A DNA stretch of 64,000 bases from Prevotella sp. (GTDB lineage: Bacteria > Bacteroidota > Bacteroidia > Bacteroidales > Bacteroidaceae), in contig JAGCPC010000046.1 in the NCBI GenBank assembly GCA_017642485.1, positions 1 through 64,000 of the forward strand. The letters run 5' to 3'. Every line of letters begins with the position of its first letter. The first letter of the stretch is position 1. A program made the translations under genes and the position numbers. This document shows positions 26,441 to 34,707 of the stretch, in pieces. The notes beneath the pieces were generated by a model. That model saw only the letters and a list, made by a program, of their open reading frames with translations. It searched no databases and had not been told where the DNA came from.

Positions 26441-28105
26441 ATGAAGAAAAATATTATCTGGATAGCACTGAGCATGATATCTGCTGGTGCTATGGCGCAA
26501 GAGACATACGAGAGCGCCCAACTGGCGACACAAGACCTCAATGGTACAGCACGCTACATCGGCATGGGCGGTGCTATGGAGGCTCTGGGAGCTGACATCT
26601 CGACCATGAGCACCAACCCCGCAGGCATAGGCCTGTTCCGCCGTGCGTGGATAGGAGCATCTGCTGGCGTCACCATACAAAATGATGACAAGAACAAGAC
26701 CACCATGCTTGGTAAGGGCGACAACCGTAAGGCAAATGCCGACCTCAATCAGGTTGGCTTCATCTATGCCTCACGCTTTGGTGCCAACTCTTATTTCAAC
26801 ATCGGCTTCAACTACCAGAAGAGTCGCAACTTCAATCAGATAGCATCTGCCGTGGGTAGCCTCAACGATGCATCAGCCAACAAGTTGACATACATCACTA
26901 TGGGCACCCTGTCGCCTAACAGCGAGGAGTGGAAAGCTGGCAAGGACACTCGTTTTGAGTACATCAGCCGCTTAGGTCGTGACACATACGACCTTGTCAA
27001 CGAAAACTTCTCAGGGTTCAATGAAAGCGGCGACTGGCAGGATGGCTACACCGCTGCCGATATGTACAATGCCTACTCCGACAAGTCTGGATATATCAGC
27101 GATTTCGCATTCAACTTCAGTGGCAACTTCAATGACCGCGTATATCTCGGCGCCACCTTCGGACTGAAGGATGTACACTACAACAGCTATACTTACTACA
27201 AAGAGTCACTCGTCGATGCCAACAATGCCCCACGCGGCAACTACTACTACACTGACAACCGCAATATCACTGGCACTGGTTTCGATTTGAAGCTTGGCAT
27301 CATAGTACGCCCATCTGAGGAGTCCCCATTCCGCATCGGAGCATATGTTCACACACCTACCTGGTATGAGTTGACATGCAAGAGCGTACTGACAACAGGC
27401 GCCAACTACACCTATGACGACAACACAGCGTCATACAGCGGTTCCAAGACTTATGCTTTCAATTACGACTACAAGATTATCACCCCATGGAGATTCGGTT
27501 TCTCTCTGGGCCACACCTTTGGCAAGATTGCTGCCGTAGGCGCTACTTATGAGTATTCTGACTACAGCACCATCAAAAATCGCATCTACGAGGGAACCTA
27601 CTACAACTATTGGGGCGATTCACGCAGCAACTACAGCGCTGATGTAGAGATGGATAACAACACCAAGAACTCCCTCAAGGGCGTACACCTCATAAAGATT
27701 GGTGGTGAGATAAAGCCCTCACAGGTTATCGCCATACGTGCTGGATACAACTATCAGAGCGCTATATACAACAATAATGGCATGAAGGATGCCTTCATCG
27801 ATTCATACTATAGCGAGGGTGCATACTTCTCTACCTATGGCTACACCAATTGGAGCGACACACACCGTATCACCCTCGGTATGGGCTTCACGCTGTCTAA
27901 GGACTGGACATTCGACATCGCTTATCAGTATGCTACGCAGAATGGCGAGTACCATCCTTTCCAGAATGTAGCCACCAGCGAGATGTACACATACAAAGAT
28001 GATGGCACAAAGGCCTCAACCTATTACGACAGTCTCCATGCTGACGCTAAAACCATCAAAAACAAGCGTCACCAGATAAACTGCTCACTGAGCTATAGGT
28101 TCTAA
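26441..28105 (+). CDS. FadL/OmpP1-like outer-membrane transport protein
   Basis: A 554-residue outer-membrane barrel of the OmpP1/FadL/TodX type, expected to pass hydrophobic compounds. Signal peptide MKKNIIWIALSMISAGAMAQ, then the family N-terminus TYESAQLATQDLNGTARYIGMGGAMEALGADISTMSTNPAGIGLFR, in which the NPAG motif is diagnostic. Many beta strands follow, ending with the aromatic C-terminus CSLSYRF. ATG 26441 precedes the signal peptide; a longer in-frame upstream reading runs through repeats and is unlikely. The next gene follows 38 bp later. Confidence 0.88.
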   Translation: MKKNIIWIALSMISAGAMAQETYESAQLATQDLNGTARYIGMGGAMEALGADISTMSTNPAGIGLFRRAWIGASAGVTIQNDDKNKTTMLGKGDNRKANADLNQVGFIYASRFGANSYFNIGFNYQKSRNFNQIASAVGSLNDASANKLTYITMGTLSPNSEEWKAGKDTRFEYISRLGRDTYDLVNENFSGFNESGDWQDGYTAADMYNAYSDKSGYISDFAFNFSGNFNDRVYLGATFGLKDVHYNSYTYYKESLVDANNAPRGNYYYTDNRNITGTGFDLKLGIIVRPSEESPFRIGAYVHTPTWYELTCKSVLTTGANYTYDDNTASYSGSKTYAFNYDYKIITPWRFGFSLGHTFGKIAAVGATYEYSDYSTIKNRIYEGTYYNYWGDSRSNYSADVEMDNNTKNSLKGVHLIKIGGEIKPSQVIAIRAGYNYQSAIYNNNGMKDAFIDSYYSEGAYFSTYGYTNWSDTHRITLGMGFTLSKDWTFDIAYQYATQNGEYHPFQNVATSEMYTYKDDGTKASTYYDSLHADAKTIKNKRHQINCSLSYRF

Positions 28106-28140
28106 ACAGTTCACAGTTCATAATTTACAGTTCACAGTTT
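28106..28140. repeat. Heptamer array after the FadL-like gene
   Basis: Five units (ACAGTTC / ATAATTT type) fill the 38-bp gap to the DUF3298 gene. Confidence 0.8.
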
Positions 28141-28143
28141 CTG

Positions 28144-29043
28144 ATGAAATTCTGTCTCCTGAACGCACTCATAGCCGCTACGGCACTGCTCATATCATGT
28201 GGTGCCAGGCAAACCGAACAAACTCAAGCTCACATAGAAGGTGGGCTTGAGCATTATGTCTATAAGGACTCCACCGACCGTGTGGATATAGAACTCGACA
28301 TCACTGTGCCCATTGCCGCTGACAGCGCCTCAGCACTCGTCAGAGACTCGCTTATCAAGGTGATCGACAGTGAGTTCTGCTATATATGGGGCGACACCAG
28401 GGTGATGCAGTCATACAGCGGTGAAGACAACAGCCTGAAAGCCATCATAGACTATTACGGCAGCAATGCCCTCAAAGTATTCAACAAGGGGGCAGAGGAG
28501 GACTACAATGACCGTATGCAATATCTGGCGGAGGATACCACCATTACGCCAGAGGAGAGACAGCAACGTATGCAGGACACCCCACGATGGGAATATTCTA
28601 CAAAGATAGAGCAGACCTACGAAACGCCTAAATACACCGTCTTTGAGCACAATTCATACCAGTATCAAGGTGGTGCTCATGGAGGTGTTGGCGGCTACGG
28701 CACTCTTACATTTGACTCTGCAGGCAAGAAGATTGAGCACTTCTTTATCGATGGCGCAGCTTCAAAGATGCAGAAACTGCTTCTTGCTGGCTTAATAGAC
28801 TATTTCAGCGATAATGACGGCAGAAAACTCACACAAGAGGATGTCATGCAGTGGCTGCAGATAGAAAACAACCAGATACCCCTTCCCGTGCGGGCTCCTT
28901 ACCTCAGCGCTGATGGACTGGTTCTCACCTATCAACAGTACGAAATAGCTGCCTACGCCGCTGGAATGCCCTCATTCATCCTTCCTTACAAAGATGTGAT
29001 GCCTTACCTTACTGATGAAGTAAAAGCATTGCTGAGGGAGTAG
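28144..29043 (+). CDS. DUF3298/DUF4163 lipoprotein
   Basis: A 299-residue probable lipoprotein: signal peptide with lipobox LLISC (Cys about 19). The middle segment (VFEHNSYQYQGGAHGGVGGYGTLTFD) and C-terminal YQQYEIAAYAAGMPSFILPY are typical of the DUF3298 family, which is related to the anti-sigma factor RsiV. No transmembrane anchor or sigma gene is adjacent, so an RsiV-like regulatory role is not supported here. It is probably a periplasmic protein of unknown role, co-transcribed with the FadL-like gene. Confidence 0.8.
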   Translation: MKFCLLNALIAATALLISCGARQTEQTQAHIEGGLEHYVYKDSTDRVDIELDITVPIAADSASALVRDSLIKVIDSEFCYIWGDTRVMQSYSGEDNSLKAIIDYYGSNALKVFNKGAEEDYNDRMQYLAEDTTITPEERQQRMQDTPRWEYSTKIEQTYETPKYTVFEHNSYQYQGGAHGGVGGYGTLTFDSAGKKIEHFFIDGAASKMQKLLLAGLIDYFSDNDGRKLTQEDVMQWLQIENNQIPLPVRAPYLSADGLVLTYQQYEIAAYAAGMPSFILPYKDVMPYLTDEVKALLRE

Positions 29044-29149
29044 AGTGTAGATTATAGATTATAGAGTATAGAGTATAGAGTATAGAGTATAGAGTATAGA
29101 GTATAGAGTATAGAGTATAAAGTATAAAGTATAAAGAATAAAGAATAAA
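29041..29149. repeat. Long heptamer array after the DUF3298 gene
   Basis: About fifteen 7-bp units, first ATTATAG, then AGTATAG repeated about nine times, then AAAGTAT and AAAGAAT. It starts at the stop codon (TAG) and ends at the terminator hairpin. It is the longest array in the window. Confidence 0.95.
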
Positions 29150-29188
29150 GGGGAACTACACTCACGTGCGGTTCCCCTCGTTTTTTTT
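29150..29188 (+). terminator. Rho-independent terminator
   Basis: The stem GGGGAAC / GTTCCCC with a 14-nt loop is followed by TCG and eight T residues. It ends the FadL-DUF3298 transcript; the XRE gene converges from the other side. Confidence 0.85.
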
Positions 29189-29233
29189 GATTATTTTTGA
29201 AATTATGAAATATATTTTGTCTTACAGATCACC

Positions 29234-29785
29234 TTATTTATTTTTCGGAACAAACGATTCCCACGTCTGATCATCAAAGAAAACACGTATCTCAGTGATT
29301 TTTCTATGCCCTATAGCATCCATCCCCTGGGTCACACCCACCTGACTGAGCTTCGTATAGCGCCCATTAGGTGCCTTTTCTACCGGTGGTAGCACACTTG
29401 GATGCACCTGAGTCACTCTTTTTTGCCCAAAGAGGGGTAGGTCTTCTGCCATCTTGTCAGCATCATCAGCTCTATAAGCACCACCATATTGTGTCTGTGC
29501 TCCATCTGAGGGCATCATTTCGGCACCGTTAGAGGGTGACGAGTTTTCACCATTATTCTGTGCCGAGTTTTCATTCGTGAGTAGCATTCCGCCCTCACCT
29601 TTGAGCAACCATACAGGACTGACATTTGGAAATGCCTCCAGTATAGCGAGCACATGATTCATTGATGGACGAGTCCTTCCTGTGAAGATACTACTCAGTG
29701 AAGCGCTTCCTATTTTAGTGTATTTTGAAAACGCCTGCTGATTCATATGCTGCGTCTCCATCAATTGTCTTATTCTATCCTTCAT
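29234..29785 (-). CDS. XRE-type helix-turn-helix transcriptional regulator
   Basis: A 183-residue regulator. Residues 1-65 form a Cro/CI-like HTH (IRQLMETQHMNQQAFSKYTKIGSASLSSIFTGRTRPSMNHVLAILEAFPNVSPVWLLKGEG, split here only as landmarks at residues 4-64). A polar Asn/Ser-rich linker follows, then a conserved tail YTKLSQVGVTQGMDAIGHRKITEIRVFFDDQTWESFVP that is seen in Bacteroidales relatives. ATG 29785 is preferred over TTG 29788. A minus-strand box at 29900-29907 gives a leader of about 105 nt. Targets are unknown; divergent plus-strand signals upstream may be among them. Confidence 0.85.
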   Translation of the reverse strand: MKDRIRQLMETQHMNQQAFSKYTKIGSASLSSIFTGRTRPSMNHVLAILEAFPNVSPVWLLKGEGGMLLTNENSAQNNGENSSPSNGAEMMPSDGAQTQYGGAYRADDADKMAEDLPLFGQKRVTQVHPSVLPPVEKAPNGRYTKLSQVGVTQGMDAIGHRKITEIRVFFDDQTWESFVPKNK

Positions 29786-29899
29786 CAATTTTATCTTTTA
29801 GCGAGAAAATCATTTTTCTATTTTCAGCTGATTTTTACGATCTATGAGATGGCCTTATCACGTAATGACCATAAAAATACCCTATTTTTATATTTTTTA

Positions 29900-29934
29900 C
29901 AAAGGTAACAACAAATTTTGTATTACACAACAAA
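29900..29934 (-). promoter_or_regulatory. Promoter of the XRE gene
   Basis: The minus strand has -7 box TACCTTTG (29900-29907) and a TTTG at 29931-29934, 23 bp upstream, matching the Bacteroidetes -33/-7 pattern. Confidence 0.6.
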
Positions 29935-30392
29935 ATTAAAACTTTTTATCTTTGCAAATTTAAGTTTTAACATTTCAAATTTCAACAAAATTGAAAACAT
30001 ATACTTTTGTATTTTGTAAATTCTATAGTCCCTGCTCCATTTCTAAAAATATCGACCTATCTAATACTTTATAAAATAACCCCCATTATTTGGGAATTAG
30101 TTCTTTATATTATGCATTTTTAGCCTATATATAGGCATCTATGCCATTTTTCTCACAATCTCCAGTATTCAGGGCATTTAAAAGGTGGCAAAAGTATATA
30201 TTGCGTTGTTTTTCATAGAGTTATATGTCTGCATTTTTCTATGCATAAATATTCGGTTTTATGTTTTGTGTGCATATTTGTTGATTTGTTATTCTAAATT
30301 TATAAATCAAAAAGTTATAGCACTTTACACCCTGCAGTTGTGTGTTTGTTGTTTTGTTGATTGTTTTACATTTGTTGAAAGCGCTATATTTG
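29908..30392. other. AT-rich gene-free interval
   Basis: About 485 bases without a credible gene. A plus-strand TATCTTTGCA box at 29947-29956 faces away from the XRE gene, but no coding region follows. A 72-codon hydrophobic frame at 30185-30403 (GTG start) has no family resemblance and runs into the next promoter, so I do not call it. Confidence 0.6.
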
Positions 30393-30400
30393 TAACTTTG
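30371..30400 (+). promoter_or_regulatory. Orphan promoter upstream of candidate small RNA
   Basis: -33 TTTG at 30371-30374 and -7 TAACTTTG at 30393-30400, separated by 18 bp, form a complete Bacteroidetes promoter. No coding sequence lies downstream before a bidirectional terminator at 30637-30678. Confidence 0.6.
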
Positions 30401-30406
30401 TAAATG

Positions 30407-30678
30407 TATAGAAAAATTAAATGTTGATTTTTTGTTCTGTTGTTGGCAAAATTTAGCGAGATTTCAAAATTTACGCACGATTGTCTATGCGCTAAAAAAA
30501 ATCGAAATCTCAGGGCGTCAAAAAGCACCCTGAAGCCAGTATTTTCAAGGGAAAGAGGGCAAAAATTACCCCCTACTCCAATCTTCATTCTAGAAAAAAA
30601 TAGGGCAAAAATCGACTTTTTCTGCCCTCTGATCACAAAAAAAAGTGTTCCAGAAAGCTCTTCCGAAACACCTTTTTC
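30407..30678 (+). ncRNA. Candidate small RNA of about 270 nt
   Basis: Inferred transcript between a good orphan promoter and a bidirectional terminator. It contains no ORF with recognisable features; plus-strand readings are tiny or lack a sensible start. An inverted repeat AGAGGGCA (30554-30561) / TGCCCTCT (30623-30630) could close a 60-nt domain, and AGGGCAAAAATxA occurs twice inside it. No known RNA family was recognised. Expression is not proven. Confidence 0.4.
30637..30678 (-). terminator. Bidirectional Rho-independent terminator downstream of holA
   Basis: On the minus strand an 11-bp stem with two G-U pairs (GTGTTTCGGAA / TTCTGGAACAC, loop around GAGCT) is followed by eight T residues (30637-30644 complement), ending holA. 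On the plus strand the same hairpin is followed by CCTTTTTCC, so it can also end the candidate small RNA. Confidence 0.75.
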
Positions 30679-30739
30679 CTTTATTCTACATTTTTATCTC
30701 TATTCTACAGCCATACTTCCCTCCCCCATTTTTGTTCTT

Positions 30740-31786
30740 TCAGTGTAATATAAAAGAGACCAATTCTTGGAGCAATTCCCCTGGTGGTGTGTTTACACTG
30801 TCGAGTCCTTTCGACCTCGCATCGACCTCTCTGAGTTTTCCTATTATCTGCAGAGTTTTCTTTGCGGAGTAGTTTCTCATCGCCTTTTTATAGTCTCTTA
30901 CCTGAAAAGGTTTAGCCAATCCCAGTTGTGCCATTATGGCAGAGTCGTCGGCTGGTCTCGGAGTATAGTACGCCAACATCAGATTTTGGAAGAAAACGAA
31001 TGTCTGTGGCAAAATTGCAAATAATCCGCCCGCTTTTGGATTTTCGTCAAAATATTTCGCTATACGGTGAGCTTTTACAGCATCACGGTTTATCAGCGCA
31101 TCACGAAATTCAAAAACATTGTAGTTTTTGCTTATCCCTATCTTCTGTTCTATTATGTCGGCAGTGATTTTTCGTGGAGCTCCAGGAGCAAATGATATCA
31201 GCACCTTATCCAGTTCTGAGGCGAGACGTTTCAGGTCGCCTCCTATGTGTGCTGCCACCACCTCTGCGGCGCGGCTCTCTATCGTAGCATTACGTCCTTC
31301 GCTTTTCAGGTAGTCATTGATAAATGCCACTATCTCGCTATCGTATCGTATCGGCTCGCTGAGAAAAACCTTTCCCACCGTCTTAGCCCTTGTGAGCAGC
31401 TTCTTGCGAGCATCTATCTTTCCGTTCTTATAGCATATCACGAGCACTGTCGTCGCCACTGGTTTCTCCACGTATTTCTCCAGTGCCTCCAGATCCTTCA
31501 TGGCCTGTGCCTCGCGCACTACCACCACCTGTCTGTCAGCCATTACGGGAAATCGCCGTGCATCGTCCATTATCTGCCTTGCTGTGACGTCCGCGCCATA
31601 GCATACCGTGAGGTTAAAGTCTTTCTCCTCCTCCTTCAGTGCGTTGTTTGTGATATATTCGCACACCTTATCTATATAATAGCCCTCTTCGCCCATCAGT
31701 ATATACACTGGTGCGAAGTTGCCCTCCTTCATTGAGGCTATCAGCTCATTATATAGTTCAGCCGTGCTGACTTTTTTCTCTGCCAT
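30740..31786 (-). CDS. holA: DNA polymerase III delta subunit
   Basis: Delta subunit of the clamp loader, which opens the beta clamp. The 348-residue protein has the family layout: N-terminal AAA-like domain (FAPVYILMGEEGYYIDKVCEYI, PVMADRQVVVVREAQAMKDLEALEKYV), the Lys-rich KNGKIDARKKLLTRAK segment and C-terminal collar domain (KKTLQIIGKLREVDARSKGLDSVNTPPGELLQELVSFIL). ATG 31786 is good. A hexamer array begins directly upstream; the terminator at 30637-30678 ends it. Confidence 0.9.
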   Translation of the reverse strand: MAEKKVSTAELYNELIASMKEGNFAPVYILMGEEGYYIDKVCEYITNNALKEEEKDFNLTVCYGADVTARQIMDDARRFPVMADRQVVVVREAQAMKDLEALEKYVEKPVATTVLVICYKNGKIDARKKLLTRAKTVGKVFLSEPIRYDSEIVAFINDYLKSEGRNATIESRAAEVVAAHIGGDLKRLASELDKVLISFAPGAPRKITADIIEQKIGISKNYNVFEFRDALINRDAVKAHRIAKYFDENPKAGGLFAILPQTFVFFQNLMLAYYTPRPADDSAIMAQLGLAKPFQVRDYKKAMRNYSAKKTLQIIGKLREVDARSKGLDSVNTPPGELLQELVSFILH

Positions 31787-31787
31787 T

Positions 31788-31873
31788 ATTCGTCTTCGTT
31801 AAGGTTAAGGTTATCGTTAAGGTTAAGGTTATCGTTAAGGTTAAGGTTAACGTTAAGGTTAAGGTTAACGTTA
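31788..31873. repeat. Hexamer array between aguB and holA
   Basis: About fourteen 6-bp units (AAGGTT, ATCGTT, AACGTT, TTCGTC). It starts 1-2 bases upstream of the holA ATG and reaches the aguB stop, whose TAA (minus strand) is part of the last unit. It fills the entire intergenic space. Confidence 0.95.
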
Positions 31874-32743
31874 CCTATACCTCTTCAGTATCTCGTCATA
31901 GGCATCTATCCTTCTGTCGCGCAGGAATGGCCACCATCGCCTTACATTCTCGCTATGTCCGAGGTCTATCTCTACGATGACGCTCTCCTCCTCATCGTCC
32001 GATGCCCTGTAGTACATCTCTCCCTGTGGTCCGCATACGAAGCTGCTTCCCCAAAACTCTATACCCTCCGTCTGTCCGCTTGGGTCGGGCTCATACCCCA
32101 CCCTGTTGACAGCCACCACTGGCAGTCCGTTAGCCACGGCATGTCCTCTCTGCACTGTCGTCCATGCCTCACGCTGTCGCTGCTGCTCCTCCTTCGTATC
32201 ATTAGCAGCATACCCTATCGCCGTGGGGTATATCAGTATCTCCGCCCCTGCCAGTGCCATCAGTCGTGCCCCTTCAGGGTACCACTGATCCCAGCACACT
32301 TGCACGCCCAGTTTGCCCACCGATGTCTGTATCGGTTCAAAACCCTTGTCGCCAGGTGTGAAGTAAAATTTCTCGTAGTATGCAGGGTCGTCAGGAATAT
32401 GCATCTTACGGTATGTGCCCGCTATCGTGCCGTCCTGCTCTATCACCACTGCCGTATTGTGGTACAGTCCTGGGGCACGGCGCTCAAACAGCGATGTCAC
32501 TATCACCACACCATACTGCTTTGCTATGTCGCCAAAAAAGTTTGTCGAGGGACCAGGTATCGTCTCTGCGAGGTCAAAATTTGCCACGTCCTCCACCTGG
32601 CAGAAGTACAGGCTATTATGCAGTTCCTGTAGCACCACCAACTCTGCGCCCCTCTTGGCGAGGTCAGCTATGCCCTCAGCCAGGCGCATCATATTCTCTT
32701 TTCTGTCAGCAACATTATGCTGTTGCAATATTCCAATCTTCAT
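31871..32743 (-). CDS. aguB: N-carbamoylputrescine amidase
   Basis: Nitrilase-superfamily enzyme converting N-carbamoylputrescine to putrescine, CO2 and ammonia. 290 residues; the Glu-Lys-Cys triad is visible in VVLQELHNSLYF (about residue 41), YRKMHIPDDP (about 119) and GVQVCWDQWYPEGARLMAL (about 156). The C-terminus SENVRRWWPFLRDRRIDAY is typical of AguB. It follows aguA by 26 bp and must act after it, so the two form a putrescine operon. The stop codon lies in a hexamer array. Confidence 0.94.
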   Translation of the reverse strand: MKIGILQQHNVADRKENMMRLAEGIADLAKRGAELVVLQELHNSLYFCQVEDVANFDLAETIPGPSTNFFGDIAKQYGVVIVTSLFERRAPGLYHNTAVVIEQDGTIAGTYRKMHIPDDPAYYEKFYFTPGDKGFEPIQTSVGKLGVQVCWDQWYPEGARLMALAGAEILIYPTAIGYAANDTKEEQQRQREAWTTVQRGHAVANGLPVVAVNRVGYEPDPSGQTEGIEFWGSSFVCGPQGEMYYRASDDEEESVIVEIDLGHSENVRRWWPFLRDRRIDAYDEILKRYR

Positions 32744-32769
32744 TTCTTTAACTCATTTCATTCGTACGA

Positions 32770-33822
32770 TTACTCCGGCACCTGCATCGTGCAGCAGTGT
32801 ATCGACCCATGCTGCCTTATTATCGTTCTCGAGTCTATCGGTATTATCTCCCTATCAGGGAAAGCCTCACTTATTGCCTCACATGCCGCCCTGTCCTTGA
32901 GGGGTTGGCCGTATGTCGGCACGAGCACTGCCCCGTTGATTATCAGGAAGTTGGCGTATGTCGCGGGCAGTCGTTCCTCCTCGTCGTATATCGCATCAGG
33001 CTGTGGCAGTGCTATCAGTCTGTAGGGCTTTCCCTCCGCCGTTCGCAGCCCTTTCAGCTCCTCCTCCAGCGCCATGAAGTCATCATACTGCTCGTCACTC
33101 TCATCCTCACACCTATTATATAATAAGGTGTCACCAGGCGCCATGCGTACTATCGTGTCTATGTGTCCGTCAGTATCGTCGCCTATCAGTCTGCCGTGCT
33201 GCAGCCACACTATTCGCTTAGCCTTCAGTCTGAAGAGCAGCTCCTCCTCTATCTCCTCCTTGCTGAGCGGTTGGTTACGATGAGGTGCCATGAGGCACTG
33301 CTCCGTCGTCATCACCGTCCCCTTTCCATCGCTCTCTATCGCTCCTCCCTCGAGCACAAAGTCATCATGGTCGGCCAGGCGCGGTGTACCGCCTTGCTCT
33401 GTGTCAAATGCGCCGTCCCTGTGCAGCGTACGCGTCACCTCGTTGTCCAGTGCGGCCTCAAACTTCTCTCCCCATCCATTAAATCGGAAGTCGAGCATCG
33501 TCAGTTTGCCATCCTCCGAGCGCAGCGTTATCGGCCCATGGTCACGCGCCCAGGTGTCGTTAGTCTTGCAAAAGCAGATATAGACCCTCGTCATCTGCTC
33601 CGCCGTCAGTCTGCTGCTCAGCAGCGCCCCCACCTGTATAGGGTGTGGCGTAGCTATCACCACTGATTCATAGCGTGTTATAGCATCCGCCATCGCCACG
33701 TATGTCTCAGTTATCTCCCTCAGGTACGGGGCCCAATCAGTAGCTTGGTGAGGCCATGTCAGCATCACCAAGCTCTGTTGTTCCCATTCTGCAGGAAGTC
33801 TATTTAAGTTCTTGCTTCGCAA
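32770..33822 (-). CDS. aguA: Agmatine deiminase
   Basis: Hydrolyses agmatine to N-carbamoylputrescine. 350 residues with guanidine-modifying-fold motifs: LPAEWEQQSLVMLTWPH (N-terminus), TWARDHGPITL (about residue 92), the His-Asp pair GDDTDGHIDTIVRM (about 213-226) and the catalytic cysteine in HGSIHCCTMQVPE at the C-terminus. The only plausible start is TTG at 33822; this codon lies in the hairpin CTTGCGAAGCAAG (33811-33823, minus strand), which may restrain initiation. aguB is 26 bp downstream. Confidence 0.94.
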   Translation of the reverse strand: MRSKNLNRLPAEWEQQSLVMLTWPHQATDWAPYLREITETYVAMADAITRYESVVIATPHPIQVGALLSSRLTAEQMTRVYICFCKTNDTWARDHGPITLRSEDGKLTMLDFRFNGWGEKFEAALDNEVTRTLHRDGAFDTEQGGTPRLADHDDFVLEGGAIESDGKGTVMTTEQCLMAPHRNQPLSKEEIEEELLFRLKAKRIVWLQHGRLIGDDTDGHIDTIVRMAPGDTLLYNRCEDESDEQYDDFMALEEELKGLRTAEGKPYRLIALPQPDAIYDEEERLPATYANFLIINGAVLVPTYGQPLKDRAACEAISEAFPDREIIPIDSRTIIRQHGSIHCCTMQVPE

Positions 33823-33823
33823 G
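33811..33823 (-). promoter_or_regulatory. Hairpin covering the aguA start codon
   Basis: CTTGC GAA GCAAG on the minus strand is a 5-bp perfect stem with a 3-nt loop, and the TTG start lies in its 5' arm. A translational effect is inference. Confidence 0.4.
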
Positions 33824-33853
33824 ATAATTACTAATTACTAATTCCTAACTACT
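33824..33853. repeat. Heptamer array between the zinc-ribbon gene and aguA
   Basis: Four units AATTACT, AATTACT, AATTCCT, AACTACT. The zinc-ribbon gene's TAG stop (33849-33851, minus) lies in the last unit. Same unit as 5419-5446. Confidence 0.85.
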
Positions 33854-34664
33854 CTTCCCCCTTCTTAGCCCTTGACGCTCTCTTACGCTTTGGCTTCTCC
33901 GTAGCTGTTTCGAGTTTTACGCCAGCCAGTTCTGGGTCTATGAGTATTCGTCCGCAGTGCTCACACACTATGATCTTCTTGTGCATCTTCACGTCGAGCT
34001 GTCGCTGTGGTGGTATCTTGTTGAAGCAACCGCCGCAGGCGTCACGCTGCACATATACTATGCCCAGACCATTGCGTACATTCTTACGTATGCGCTTGAA
34101 GCTCTGGAGCAGTCGTGACTCTATCTTCAGCTCCAGGTCTTTCGCCTTCGCCTTGAGTATCTCCTCCTCCTCACGAGTCTCCTGCATTATCTCGTCCAGT
34201 TCGCTGCGCTTGTCATCGAGGTCGCGCTCACGTCCCTCTATCTGGTCGTTTACGCGCTCGCGGTCCGCCTCACGGTCAGCTATGCGCTGCTGAGCCTCGC
34301 GTATCTTCTTCTCGCAGAGCTCTATCTCCAGTGTCTGAAACTCTATCTCCTTCGTCAGCGTGTCATACTCGCGGTTGTTCTTCACGTCGTTGAGCTGCTT
34401 GTTGTAGCGCTCCACGCTTGCCTTTGCCTCCTCTATGTCAGCAGTACGCTGTGACACCGCCTTTGTGAGGTCCTCTATCTCCTGGTTTACCCTGTCGAGG
34501 CGCACGTTCAGTCCCTCCACTTCATTTTCCAGGTCTTCCACTTCGAGAGGCAGTTCGCCACGCAGTGCGCGCTTCTCGTCGATCTGCGACAATGTTGTCT
34601 GTAACTGATAGAGAGTCTTCAGCTTCTCCTCTACCGTCAAGTCTTTAGGATCTTTTCTTGCCAT
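33849..34664 (-). CDS. Coiled-coil protein with C4 zinc ribbon (CT398-like)
   Basis: A 271-residue protein with a long helical hairpin (residues about 20-190, dense Glu/Lys/Arg heptads) and a C-terminal four-cysteine zinc ribbon, CGGCFNKIP ... CEHCGRIL (about residues 211-240). This layout is that of the CT398/HP0958-like family, related to factors linked to FlgN/RpoN or mRNA handling in other phyla. Its role in Bacteroidales is unknown. It follows a Nif3-like gene by 23 bp, a pairing conserved in many bacteria and useful as support. Confidence 0.88.
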   Translation of the reverse strand: MARKDPKDLTVEEKLKTLYQLQTTLSQIDEKRALRGELPLEVEDLENEVEGLNVRLDRVNQEIEDLTKAVSQRTADIEEAKASVERYNKQLNDVKNNREYDTLTKEIEFQTLEIELCEKKIREAQQRIADREADRERVNDQIEGRERDLDDKRSELDEIMQETREEEEILKAKAKDLELKIESRLLQSFKRIRKNVRNGLGIVYVQRDACGGCFNKIPPQRQLDVKMHKKIIVCEHCGRILIDPELAGVKLETATEKPKRKRASRAKKGEE

Positions 34665-34672
34665 GTTGTTTA

Positions 34673-34707
34673 ATTATGAATTGTGAATTATGAATTGTGA
34701 ATTACTA
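34673..34707. repeat. Heptamer array spanning the nif3-like stop codon
   Basis: Five units alternate AATTATG and AATTGTG. The last residues of the Nif3-like protein (VIHNS) and its stop are read from the array. Confidence 0.9.

Noticed and set aside
28144..29043. Anti-sigma factor RsiV call for the DUF3298 protein
   Set aside because: It has a lipobox rather than an inner-membrane anchor with a cytoplasmic ZAS-like part, and there is no adjacent ECF sigma gene.
29041..29149. CRISPR-like look of the long AGAGTAT array
   Set aside because: Units are 7 bp in direct tandem with no spacers and no cas genes nearby; it is a simple heptamer array.
30185..30748. Two plus-strand ORFs (30185-30403 and 30440-30748)
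   Set aside because: Non-ATG starts, no family resemblance, low-complexity composition; the first overlaps a promoter and the second overlaps the terminator and the 3' end of holA.
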